Positions 7,151-13,245 of a DNA stretch of 13,245 nt are shown here, piece after piece; within the stretch, counting starts at the first letter, position 1, and every line of letters begins with the position of its first letter. The stretch comes from DATARH01 sp035648415 (GTDB lineage: Bacteria > Pseudomonadota > Alphaproteobacteria > ATCC43930 > CGMCC-115725): the NCBI GenBank assembly GCA_035648415.1, contig DASRLO010000131.1, positions 1 to 13,245 of the forward strand, given 5' to 3'. Under the pieces are notes generated by a model, which did no database searches, was not told the DNA's origin, and saw only the letters and a list, made by a program, of their open reading frames with translations. A program made the position numbers and the translations under genes.

Positions 7151-7348
7151 ATGGGGACGATGGAAACACCGGCCATCATCGCGCTTATCTATATCGCTAT
7201 CGGCGCCGCTATTTTCGCCCATCCGCGGATGCCGATGACGCCGCACGATTTTCACTGGCGCCGCCAGATCGAGATATTTCGCGGCAATTTCCGCGACGTG
7301 TTGGTGTGGCCGCTGGCGGTGTGGCTTTGGGTCGCCGAGCGCCGGTAA
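7151..7348 (+). CDS. Small one-helix membrane protein, function unknown
   Basis: A 65-residue protein, or 62 residues if translation begins at the second ATG at 7160 (METPAIIALIYIAIG). It has one N-terminal hydrophobic segment (about residues 7-22, AIIALIYIAIGAAIF), then HPRMPMTPHDFHWRRQIEIF, an amphipathic basic stretch, and a second aromatic-hydrophobic run VLVWPLAVWLWVAERR at the end that could be a short second membrane segment. I do not recognise a named family. The codon pattern is sensible and the translation does not look like a shadow frame. It is divergent from ald and has its own upstream space of about 140 nt. The start cannot be settled, since neither ATG has an ideally spaced Shine-Dalgarno. 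Confidence 0.65.
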   Translation: MGTMETPAIIALIYIAIGAAIFAHPRMPMTPHDFHWRRQIEIFRGNFRDVLVWPLAVWLWVAERR

Positions 7349-7360
7349 CCCTCTCACAAC

Positions 7361-7389
7361 GTAGGATGGTAGGCCGTAGTAGGCCGTAG
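7361..7389. repeat. Degenerate partial repeat copies next to the hairpin element
   Basis: GTAGGATGG at 7361-7369 matches the first nine bases of the hairpin arm that starts at 7386. Between them TAGGCCGTAG occurs twice in tandem (7370-7379 and 7380-7389). The arrangement looks like slippage or a truncated extra copy of the same element. Confidence 0.7.
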
Positions 7390-7464
7390 GATGGGTAGAG
7401 CGCCAGCGAAACCCATCATCTGGCAGCGGCGAGATGGGTTTCGCTGGCGCTCTACCCATCCTAC
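7386..7464. repeat. 32-bp perfect inverted repeat (REP/MITE-like hairpin)
   Basis: The left arm 7386-7417 begins GTAGGATGGGTAGAGC and ends GCGAAACCCATC; the right arm 7433-7464 is its exact reverse complement over all 32 bases, with a 15-nt loop. Repeats with this GTAGG(A/G)TGGGTAGAGC...AAACCCATC sequence are, to my knowledge, scattered between genes in several proteobacterial genomes, but I cannot name a curated family. The right arm overlaps the end of the minus-strand FAD oxidoreductase gene and contains its TAG stop. As RNA it could form a very stable stem between two convergent genes (7151-7348 and 7461-8561), possibly acting as a terminator or mRNA end protector; no U-tract follows, so that is inference. 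Confidence 0.93.
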
Positions 7465-8561
7465 AGCAGTTTTTGCACCACCGCGTCCGCCAGCGGCAGC
7501 GAGGCGGTCAGCCCCGGCGACTCGATCCCGTAGCAATTGACCAGACCCGGCACGCCGTGCTCGGCCGGCCCTTGCACCGAGAAATCCGCCGCCGGGTCGT
7601 TGGGCCCGCTGATCTTCGGCCGGATGCCCGCATAGCCCGGCTGCAGCGCGCCATCCTTCAATCCCGGCCAATAGCGCCGCACCGCGGCGTAGAACGAGTC
7701 GCAGCGGCGCGGATCGACGCGGTAATCGACATCGTCGATCCATTCGACATCGGGCCCGAACCGCGCCTGCCCCGCCAGGTCGAGCGTGATATGGACGCCG
7801 AGCCCGCCCGGCACCGGCACCGGATAGATCAGCCGCTTGAACGGCGTTCTGCCGGCGAGCGTGAAATAGCAGCCGCGGCAGAAATAGGCCGGCGGGATCG
7901 TATCGAGCGGGATGCCGGCAATCGAGCGCGCCAGCGCCGGGGCGAACAGCCCGGCGGCGTTGACCAGATAGCGGCAGCGGATGGTCGCCGGCTCATCGCC
8001 GCCGACCTCGAGCTCGAACCCGTCGGCCAGCACCGTGCCGCCGATGAGCGGCGTCTTAAATGCGACCATCGCGCCGTTCGCCTCGGCCTCGCCCTGATAG
8101 GCGAGCATCAGCGCGTGGCTGTCGATAATTCCCGTCGACGGCGACAACAGGGCGGCCACGCAACGCAGCTCCGGCTCCATCCGCTGCGCTTGCGTGACCG
8201 AAAGCCATTCGAGGTTGTCGACGCCGTTGGCCTTGGCCGCCGCCTCGATCTTCTCGACGCCGGGGATTTCTTCCTCGCTGGTCGCGACGATCAGCTTGCC
8301 GATCGCCTCGTGCGGCACGCCGTGCTCACGGCAGTAATCGTAGAGGCGGCGGCGGCCCTCGACGCAGGCGGTCGCCTTCAAGCTGCCCTTCGGATAGTAG
8401 AGCCCGCCGTGGATCACCTCGCTGTTGCGCGAGGAGGTCTCGAAGCCGATCGTGTAGGCCTTTTCGAGGACGACGACCTCGCGTCCCGCCAGCGCCAGCG
8501 CGCGCGCCGCGGCGAGGCCGATCACTCCGGCGCCGACCACCACCGTCTCGACCTCGTCCAC
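7461..8561 (-). CDS. FAD-dependent oxidoreductase, L-2-hydroxyglutarate dehydrogenase-like
   Basis: A 366-residue DAO-family flavoprotein. The N-terminal FAD-binding VVVGAGVIGLAAA has GxGxxG at 10-15 and an acidic residue closing the second strand in VVVLEKA. The block SSRNSEVIHGGLYYPKGSLK is close to the LhgD/L2HGDH hallmark (SGVIHAGIYY...GSLK), and the ending GIESPGLTASLPLADAV is the family C-terminus. Such enzymes oxidise L-2-hydroxyglutarate to 2-oxoglutarate, passing electrons to quinone or another acceptor; the exact substrate here is not proven. It starts with GTG at 8561 behind a GAGGCGGG stretch. The TAG stop comes from the 32-bp inverted repeat, yet the protein reaches its normal end. 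Divergent from an ArsR-type regulator, which might control it. Confidence 0.9.
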   Translation of the reverse strand: MDEVETVVVGAGVIGLAAARALALAGREVVVLEKAYTIGFETSSRNSEVIHGGLYYPKGSLKATACVEGRRRLYDYCREHGVPHEAIGKLIVATSEEEIPGVEKIEAAAKANGVDNLEWLSVTQAQRMEPELRCVAALLSPSTGIIDSHALMLAYQGEAEANGAMVAFKTPLIGGTVLADGFELEVGGDEPATIRCRYLVNAAGLFAPALARSIAGIPLDTIPPAYFCRGCYFTLAGRTPFKRLIYPVPVPGGLGVHITLDLAGQARFGPDVEWIDDVDYRVDPRRCDSFYAAVRRYWPGLKDGALQPGYAGIRPKISGPNDPAADFSVQGPAEHGVPGLVNCYGIESPGLTASLPLADAVVQKLL

Positions 8562-8646
8562 CGCCCGCGCCCGCCTCGCTGCTTTGCCGCCGCATTTGGC
8601 CGGAACCGTTGCTGCGCCGCAAGCCCGCGCGTCTAGCGGCAGGGCC

Positions 8647-8675
8647 TTGACTTCGAGTTAGGCAATTGGCAAATT
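8647..8675 (+). promoter_or_regulatory. Possible promoter/operator of the ArsR-type regulator
   Basis: TTGACT (8647-8652) is a good -35 match, followed 17 nt later by CAAATT (8670-8675), a poor -10. The region includes a near-direct repeat GGCAATT / GGCAAATT (8661-8675), which could be a site for the regulator itself since such proteins often control their own promoter. The start codon is only 8 nt beyond, so a leader would be very short; weak call. Confidence 0.25.
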
Positions 8676-8682
8676 CCCGAAC

Positions 8683-8982
8683 ATGATCGCCGCTGTCGCC
8701 AAGGCGCTCGCCAGCGAACGCCGTCTGCAGATACTGGCCTGGCTCAAGGACCCACGGCTGCACTTCCCGCCGCAAATCGACGGTGATCTGGTCGAGGACG
8801 GAGTCTGCGCGGTGTTCATCGCCAAGAAGCTGAGAGTCTCCCAGCCTACCGCCAGCGAGCACCTGAAAATCCTCTCGGCCACCGGCCTGGTGCGCGGCAA
8901 GCGCATCAAGCAATGGACCTTCTACAAGCGCGATGAAGAGCGCATCGCGGCGTTGAAACGGGAATTTCAATCGGCATGGTGA
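8683..8982 (+). CDS. ArsR-family winged helix-turn-helix transcriptional regulator
   Basis: A 99-residue dimeric-type DNA-binding protein. It begins with IAAVAKALASERRLQILAWL, the ArsR first helix pair, and has the helix-turn-helix FIAKKLRVSQPTASEHLKIL (45-64) followed by the wing ATGLVRGKRIKQWTFYKRD. The metal-binding ELCVC motif of classical ArsR/SmtB is absent; the only cysteine seen is C42 in EDGVC, so this branch probably senses something other than arsenite or zinc (inference). A FPPQIDGDLVEDG insertion before the recognition helices is typical of a subgroup widespread in alphaproteobacteria. Divergent from the FAD oxidoreductase with 121 nt between, which makes that gene a natural target along with its own. 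The start has no strong Shine-Dalgarno. Confidence 0.9.
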   Translation: MIAAVAKALASERRLQILAWLKDPRLHFPPQIDGDLVEDGVCAVFIAKKLRVSQPTASEHLKILSATGLVRGKRIKQWTFYKRDEERIAALKREFQSAW

Positions 8983-9004
8983 GCCGCGGAGGAGCGAGGC
9001 GACG

Positions 9005-9085
9005 ATGCAGTTAGCCTTTCAGCAAGCGGATGTCTTTGAATTTCCGCGCAAGACGCGCGGCATTGGTTCGCGCCGGCGACTTTAG
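9005..9085 (+). CDS. Possible 26-residue small protein between arsR-type gene and panC
   Basis: An ATG at 9005 opens 26 codons to a TAG, translating as MQLAFQQADVFEFPRKTRG and then a short basic tail. It has a very good ribosome site (GAGG at 8996-8999, 5 nt before the ATG, with GGAGGAG a little further up) and starts 22 nt after the regulator gene, so it may be cotranscribed. I recognise no family, and a chance ORF of this length is common; the ribosome site is the only real argument. Confidence 0.3.
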   Translation: MQLAFQQADVFEFPRKTRGIGSRRRL

Positions 9086-9122
9086 ACGGCAGCCCCGAAT
9101 GCGTCTGTGACGGGAGAGAGGG

Positions 9123-9980
9123 ATGAACGGCAAATCGCCGCCGGTCGCGCGCTCGGTCGCCGGATTGCGCCGGCAGGTCGCGCTGTGGCGCGCCGCAGGC
9201 GAGCGCGTCGGGCTGGTGCCGACGATGGGCGCGCTGCATGCCGGGCATCTGGCGCTGGTCGCGGCGGCGCGAGGGCAGTGCGAGCGGGTCGTGGCGTCGA
9301 TCTTCGTCAATCCCAAGCAGTTCGGCCCGCGCGAGGATTTCGCGACCTATCCGCGGCCCGAGGCGGATGATTTGGCGAAGCTCGCGGGAGCGGCGGCCGA
9401 TCTGGTCTTCATCCCGCCGGTCGGGGAGATGTATCCCGACGGCTTCGCGACGACGATCAGCACCGGGGGCCCCAGCCAGGGGCTGTGCGGGGCGCAGCGG
9501 CCGGGGCATTTCGACGGGGTCGCGACGGTGGTCGCCAAGCTCTTGATCCAGGCAACCGCCAACGCCGCGTATTTCGGGGAGAAGGACTACCAGCAGCTGA
9601 TGGTGGTGCGGCGCATGGCGCGGGATCTCGACCTGCCGGTCGAGATCGTCGGCGTACCGACCGTGCGCGAGCCGGACGGTCTCGCGCTGTCGTCGCGCAA
9701 TGTCTATCTCTCGGCTGAGGAGCGCCGCGTCGCGCCGCACCTCAACCGGGCGATGCGCGAGGCCGCCGCCGAGATCGGCCGCGGCGCGGCGCCCGGACCG
9801 GTTCTGGAGCGGGCGGTCGCCTCGCTTACCGGATTGGGTTTCGCGATCGAATACCTGGAGCTGCGGGACGGCGTAACGCTAACGCGGCTCTTCGAGCTGA
9901 GCCGGCCGGCGCGGCTGCTCGCGGCGGCGCATCTCGGCCACACCCGCCTGATCGACAATATCCCGGTCGCAAGAACTTGA
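9123..9980 (+). CDS. panC: Pantoate--beta-alanine ligase (pantothenate synthetase)
   Basis: A 285-residue cytoplasmic enzyme that condenses pantoate and beta-alanine with ATP to give pantothenate, the precursor of coenzyme A. The HIGH-like ATP motif is PTMGALHAGH (33-42), followed by SIFVNPKQFGP (59-69), the pantoate-binding PGHFDGVATVVAKL (127-140), YFGEKDYQQL (150-159) and the KMSKS-like LSSRNVYLS (189-197). Length and motif order match the family. The ATG at 9123 follows GGGAGAGAGG. panB and panD are not adjacent in this window. The C-terminal dimer region ends at residue 285 with no truncation. Confidence 0.97.
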   Translation: MNGKSPPVARSVAGLRRQVALWRAAGERVGLVPTMGALHAGHLALVAAARGQCERVVASIFVNPKQFGPREDFATYPRPEADDLAKLAGAAADLVFIPPVGEMYPDGFATTISTGGPSQGLCGAQRPGHFDGVATVVAKLLIQATANAAYFGEKDYQQLMVVRRMARDLDLPVEIVGVPTVREPDGLALSSRNVYLSAEERRVAPHLNRAMREAAAEIGRGAAPGPVLERAVASLTGLGFAIEYLELRDGVTLTRLFELSRPARLLAAAHLGHTRLIDNIPVART

Positions 9981-10008
9981 TCGGGCTGCGTTAAACCGGC
10001 GCGATTGT

Positions 10009-10037
10009 TTGACTTTCGGCGCGCGGCGAAACGCAAT
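10009..10037 (+). promoter_or_regulatory. Possible sigma-70-type promoter of the ABC import operon
   Basis: TTGACT (10009-10014) is a strong -35 match; 17 nt later is CGCAAT (10032-10037), a weak -10, with CAATAG overlapping it. It sits in the 114-nt gap after panC and before the binding-protein gene, where an operon promoter is expected. No catabolite-type operator palindrome was noticed. Confidence 0.4.
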
Positions 10038-10094
10038 AGCATGCCTCTTGCAAGGATGCGGTAAGGAAACGCCGCCGGGGATGGAGGGGAGCAT

Positions 10095-11372
10095 ATGAGC
10101 AAGTCGTCGCGCCGTGATGTTCTGAAGATCGCGCTCGCCGGAGCCGGCGCCGGCGCTTTGCCGTGGCGGGCGAAAGCCGCCGGACCGACGATCACGATGC
10201 TGCACGAAAGCTCGTTCATCAAAGTCTTCGACGAATTTTTCCAGAAAACGCTGGCGCCGAACTACGAAAAGGAGACCGGCGTCAAAATCGTCTACGAGAT
10301 CACCAGCGTCGGCAGCCTGCCGGCGCGCGACAGCACGGTGATCGAAACGGGTTCGGGCGCCGACATCAGCATGCTCGCGCTGCTCTTCCCGTTCCTCTAC
10401 CAGGACAAGCTGCTCGACGTCAGCGACATCGCCGAGGAGATGGGCAAGAAGCAGGGCGGCTGGTACGACGTCGGCAAGGAAGCCGGCATGGTCGACGGCA
10501 AGTGGAAGGCGATCCCCTTCAGCAATATCGGCCAGCTGATGAATTGGCGCACCGACTGGTTCAAGGAAGTCGGGGTCACCAAATTCCCCGACACCTGGGA
10601 AGAACTTTACGATGTCGGGAAGAAGCTGAAGGCCAAGGACCATCCGTTCGGCTTCGAGCTCGGCCATGGCTTTGGCGACAATCACGGCTGGCTCTATCCG
10701 CTGCTGTGGTCGTATGGCGGGCACGAGGTGGAAAAGGACGGCAAGACGGTCTCGATCGACTCGTCGGAAACCGCCGCGGCAATCGACTTCGCCCGCAAGT
10801 TCTTCAAGGACTGCATGCTCGACGACGTCTTGAGCTGGACCGACGTCAGCAACAACAAGGCCTGGTACGCCGAGCAGATCTCATGCACCAACAATGCCGA
10901 GAGCATCCTGTGGCTCGCCAAGCGCGACTTCCCGGACATCGCCAAGGTCACCGACCAGGCGCTCAACCCGCAGGGGCCGAAGGGCCGGTTCCACCTGATG
11001 AACTCGATCACCCACGGGGTCTTCAATTTCTCGCCGCAGAAGGAGGCGGCGCACGATTTCCTCAAATGGCTGATGGACGAGAAGCAGCTCGGCGCCTGGT
11101 ATGCCTCGGCGGACAGCTACTACCAGCCGGTGCTGAAGGGTTATGACAACGCCCCGATGTGGGATGTCGAGCCGCGCAACAAGCCGTACCGCGACGCGAT
11201 GGCGACTGCCCATCTGCCGGGCTGGCCGGCGCCGCCCGACCGGCGGCTGGCGGAGGCCGTCGCGAAGTACGTCGTCATCGACATGTTCGCCAAGGCCTGC
11301 AGCGGCAGCTCGACCAAGGACGTGATCAAGGCGGCGGACTCGCAGTTGCGGGAAATCTACAAGGCCGCCTAA
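10095..11372 (+). CDS. ABC importer substrate-binding protein, sugar (CUT1/UgpB) type, Tat-exported
   Basis: A 425-residue periplasmic binding protein of the extracellular solute-binding family 1. The N-terminus SRRDVLK (R6, R7) with an alanine/glycine-rich hydrophobic stretch and AKA at 26-28 is a twin-arginine signal, so it is probably exported folded. There is no lipobox, so it should be free in the periplasm. The mature part has the cluster-B layout: TITMLHESSF at the start, YEKETGVKIVYE near residues 55-65, a GADISMLALLFPFLY segment, WTDVSNNKAW in the hinge and KEAAHDFLKWLMDEK near the C-terminus. The two permeases that follow are of the matching type. The substrate cannot be read from the sequence; sugars, polyols or glycerol phosphates are typical for relatives. 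ATG at 10095 follows GGAGGGGAGC. Confidence 0.92.
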   Translation: MSKSSRRDVLKIALAGAGAGALPWRAKAAGPTITMLHESSFIKVFDEFFQKTLAPNYEKETGVKIVYEITSVGSLPARDSTVIETGSGADISMLALLFPFLYQDKLLDVSDIAEEMGKKQGGWYDVGKEAGMVDGKWKAIPFSNIGQLMNWRTDWFKEVGVTKFPDTWEELYDVGKKLKAKDHPFGFELGHGFGDNHGWLYPLLWSYGGHEVEKDGKTVSIDSSETAAAIDFARKFFKDCMLDDVLSWTDVSNNKAWYAEQISCTNNAESILWLAKRDFPDIAKVTDQALNPQGPKGRFHLMNSITHGVFNFSPQKEAAHDFLKWLMDEKQLGAWYASADSYYQPVLKGYDNAPMWDVEPRNKPYRDAMATAHLPGWPAPPDRRLAEAVAKYVVIDMFAKACSGSSTKDVIKAADSQLREIYKAA

Positions 11373-11380
11373 GGCCGCCT
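11361..11380. repeat. 10-bp tandem duplication across the binding-protein stop codon
   Basis: AAGGCCGCCT occurs twice in a row. The first copy supplies the final Lys-Ala-Ala codons and the T of the TAA stop; the second begins with the AA of that stop. Likely a simple slippage event. Confidence 0.9.
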
Positions 11381-11400
11381 GAGTCCCCGGGGCGCCATCC

Positions 11401-12336
11401 GTGGCGATCCGCTCGGAACCCTTTATCGGCGTCGCGTCACGCCCGCGCCGGACCTTCTCGCTGAGCGAGTGGGCCGATCGCGGCACCGTCTTCAGCTGGC
11501 TGATGATGGCGCCGCCGATCCTGTTCCTCCTGGCGCTGGTCGGCTATCCGTTCTGCTACGGGATTTTCTTGAGCCTCGAGGATCGGCAGGTGGCGCAGCC
11601 CGGCACCTTTGTCGGCCTCGCCAATTTCGTCAAGGATGCCCACGACCCGGTGTTTTGGCAGGTCGTGCGCAACACCTTTGTCTATACCATCGTCGCCACG
11701 CTGTTGAAGATGGTCGGCGGGCTCGGCCTGGCGCTGGCGATGAACCAGCACTTCAAGTTCAAGAACATGGTCCGGGCGCTGCTGCTCCTGCCGTTTATCG
11801 TGCCGACGGTCTTGAGCACGGTCGCCTTCATGTGGATGCTCGATCCGGCGTTCAGCGTCGTCAACCGGATGCTGTTCGAGTTCGGCGTGCCGAAGCCGGG
11901 GCCGTCTTGGCTCGGCAACCCGATCCTGGCGATGTTCTCGATCATCATGATCAATACCTGGCGCGGCCTGCCATTTTACGGGATCACCCTGCTCGCCGGG
12001 CTGCAAACCGTGCCGGTCGAACTCTACGAGGCGGCGACGATCGACGGCGCCAGCGGCTGGCAGCGATTCCGCTTTGTGACCCTGCCGCTGCTGCAGCCGA
12101 TCATCCTGATCGTGACCTTGTTCTCGGTGATCTTCACCTTTGCCGACTTCCAGCTCGTCTACGTGCTGACGCATGGCGGGCCGCAGAACGCGACCAATCT
12201 GCTGGCGACTTACGCGTTCGATATCGGCATGGGCGCGGGCCAGCTCGGGCTTGGCGCATCGGTGGCGCTGACCATGCTGCCGGCGCTGGCGCTGCTCATC
12301 GTCGGCATCACCCTTTATTTGCGGAAGAAGACATGA
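11401..12336 (+). CDS. ABC importer permease, sugar type (MalF/UgpA-like)
   Basis: A 311-residue inner-membrane protein with a cytoplasmic N-terminus and six hydrophobic segments, the first at about residues 33-57 (MMAPPILFLLALVGYPF). The ATPase-contact EAA loop is EAATIDGAS at 210-218, followed by GWQRFRFVTLPLL. This size and the position between the binding protein and a second permease match the MalF/UgpA half of CUT1-type importers. The start is GTG at 11401, 28 nt after the binding-protein stop, with no strong ribosome site; a start a few codons later is possible. It ends with ATGA overlapping the start of the second permease, which shows translational coupling. Confidence 0.92.
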   Translation: MAIRSEPFIGVASRPRRTFSLSEWADRGTVFSWLMMAPPILFLLALVGYPFCYGIFLSLEDRQVAQPGTFVGLANFVKDAHDPVFWQVVRNTFVYTIVATLLKMVGGLGLALAMNQHFKFKNMVRALLLLPFIVPTVLSTVAFMWMLDPAFSVVNRMLFEFGVPKPGPSWLGNPILAMFSIIMINTWRGLPFYGITLLAGLQTVPVELYEAATIDGASGWQRFRFVTLPLLQPIILIVTLFSVIFTFADFQLVYVLTHGGPQNATNLLATYAFDIGMGAGQLGLGASVALTMLPALALLIVGITLYLRKKT

Positions 12337-13178
12337 TCACCGGTTACGGGCCGATCCAGCGCACCGTGCGGGTCTGGGCGCCGGTGCTGTTCTTCTTGGT
12401 GGTGGCGCTGTTCCCGTTCTACTGGATGGCGATCACCTCGATCAAACCCAACGCAGAACTCTACAGCCAGCACACGATGCCGCTGCTGGTGCATGCGCCG
12501 ACCCTGAAGCACTACATAGACCTGCTCAACACCACGAGCTTCCTGCTGTGGACGTGGAACACCATGGTCGTCGCGGTGGTGTCGACCGCTATCTCGCTGG
12601 TGCTGGGGATCATGCTGGCCTACCCGCTGGCGCGGATCAATTTTCCCGGCGCCGGGCTCCTCGCCATCGGGGTCGCGGCCGTCTATCTGGTGCCGCAACC
12701 GCTGCTGTTCATCCCGCTCGCCGACATCATCAACCGGCTCGGCCTCGGCAATACGCTGACCTCGGTAATCCTGACCTACCCGACGATGCTGGTGCCGTTC
12801 TGCGCCTGGCTTTTGCTCGGCTATTTCAAGACCGTGCCGATGGAGCTTGAGGAGGCGGCGCGGATCGACGGCGCCAGCCGGCTGCAGACGATGCGGAAGA
12901 TTTTCCTGCCGCTCTGCACGCCGGGCTTCATCTCGGCCGGCATCTTCGCCTTCACGCTGGCGCAGAACGAGTTCCTCTACGCGCTCATCTTCCTCACCAA
13001 GACCTCGGTGCGCACGGTGCCGGTCGGCGTCATCTCCGAGCTGATAAAAGGCGACGTATTCTACTGGGGCCAGCTCATGGCCGCCGCCCTCCTCGGCTCG
13101 ATCCCGGTCGCGATCATCTATTCCTTCTTCGTCGAGCACTACGTCGCCGGCCTGACCTCGGGCGCGGTCAAGGGATAG
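12333..13178 (+). CDS. ABC importer permease, sugar type (MalG/UgpE-like)
   Basis: A 281-residue inner-membrane protein, the second half of the translocation channel. Six hydrophobic segments are seen, the first at about residues 14-35 (VWAPVLFFLVVALFPFYWM). FPFYWMAITSIKP is the classic start of MalG-type permeases, and the EAA loop EAARIDGAS (174-182) precedes FLPLCTPGF. The C-terminus SGAVKG is also typical of the family. It starts at 12333 in a 4-nt ATGA overlap with the first permease, with GGAAGAAG just upstream. No ATP-binding gene follows within the 67 nt left in the window, where a minus-strand frame appears instead. Confidence 0.93.
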   Translation: MITGYGPIQRTVRVWAPVLFFLVVALFPFYWMAITSIKPNAELYSQHTMPLLVHAPTLKHYIDLLNTTSFLLWTWNTMVVAVVSTAISLVLGIMLAYPLARINFPGAGLLAIGVAAVYLVPQPLLFIPLADIINRLGLGNTLTSVILTYPTMLVPFCAWLLLGYFKTVPMELEEAARIDGASRLQTMRKIFLPLCTPGFISAGIFAFTLAQNEFLYALIFLTKTSVRTVPVGVISELIKGDVFYWGQLMAAALLGSIPVAIIYSFFVEHYVAGLTSGAVKG

Positions 13179-13179
13179 C

Positions 13180-13245
13180 TCAGGCCTGGGGCGGTCCGTC
13201 GCGGTAAACCCAGCTCGCGCGCAGCTTGCGGAGTCCGGCCCGGTC
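13180..13245 (-). CDS. Possible C-terminal end of a convergent gene, cut by window edge
   Basis: On the minus strand 21 codons run from the window edge to a TGA at 13180-13182, ending LRKLRASWVYRDGPPQA. Third codon positions are mostly G or C, as in the neighbouring real genes, and its stop would lie 1 nt past the permease stop. Too short to name, and could be chance. Confidence 0.4.
   Translation of the reverse strand, partial: DRAGLRKLRASWVYRDGPPQA

Noticed and set aside
7144..7389. 81-codon plus-strand frame overlapping the small membrane protein
   Set aside because: Its translation is low-complexity, arginine- and tyrosine-rich, and runs into the repeats; the frame starting at 7151 gives a sensible membrane protein.
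7434..8636. A 400-codon plus-strand open frame over the FAD oxidoreductase, beginning MGFAGALPIL
   Set aside because: Antisense to a clear flavoprotein. The MGFAGALPIL start is only the translated hairpin repeat.
11385..11392. CCCCGGGG palindrome before the first permease
   Set aside because: An 8-bp G/C palindrome is expected by chance in this base composition.

Overview
The window is G+C-rich DNA with tightly packed genes and strong G/C bias at third codon positions, which also produces many long spurious antisense reading frames. Gene content suggests an alphaproteobacterium, perhaps Rhodospirillales- or Hyphomicrobiales-like. The pointers are an MlaE permease with an N-terminal STAS domain in an mlaE-mlaF-mlaD-lipoprotein order, a Tat-exported sugar-type binding protein, a 171-residue Apt and a 372-residue alanine dehydrogenase. 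This placement is an inference; there is no rRNA or other marker gene here.

Layout. 1-141 (+) is the C-terminal tail of an IS481/IS3-type transposase cut by the window edge. 164-4583 (-) is a compact run: mlaE, mlaF, mlaD and a PqiC-like auxiliary lipoprotein (gaps of 1 and 10 nt, then a 4-nt overlap), followed 48 nt later by a histidine-rich protein of unknown function. The first four should form one inner-membrane MCE/ABC lipid transporter. Divergent from mlaE is apt (adenine salvage), whose end overlaps by 13 nt a convergent SAM-dependent methyltransferase. Upstream of that gene and on the same strand is alanine dehydrogenase, and divergent from it is a small one-helix membrane protein.

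A 32-bp perfect inverted repeat (7386-7464) follows. It supplies the stop codon of the next minus-strand gene, an FAD-dependent L-2-hydroxyglutarate dehydrogenase-like oxidoreductase. Divergent from that gene is an ArsR-type regulator, then a possible 26-codon ORF, panC (pantothenate synthesis), and a sugar-type ABC import operon (binding protein and two permeases) with no ATPase gene in view. The last 66 nt may be the tail of a convergent minus-strand gene.

Most of the window is ordinary metabolic and transport genes. I see no CRISPR array, tRNA, rRNA, phage module, defence island or clearly novel multi-gene system. The points worth a second look are the hairpin repeat fused to a gene end, an in-frame 12-bp tandem repeat in mlaF, the histidine-cluster protein beside the Mla operon, the ATPase-less import operon and several small inverted repeats in intergenic spaces. 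No stretch over 300 bases lacks a gene.
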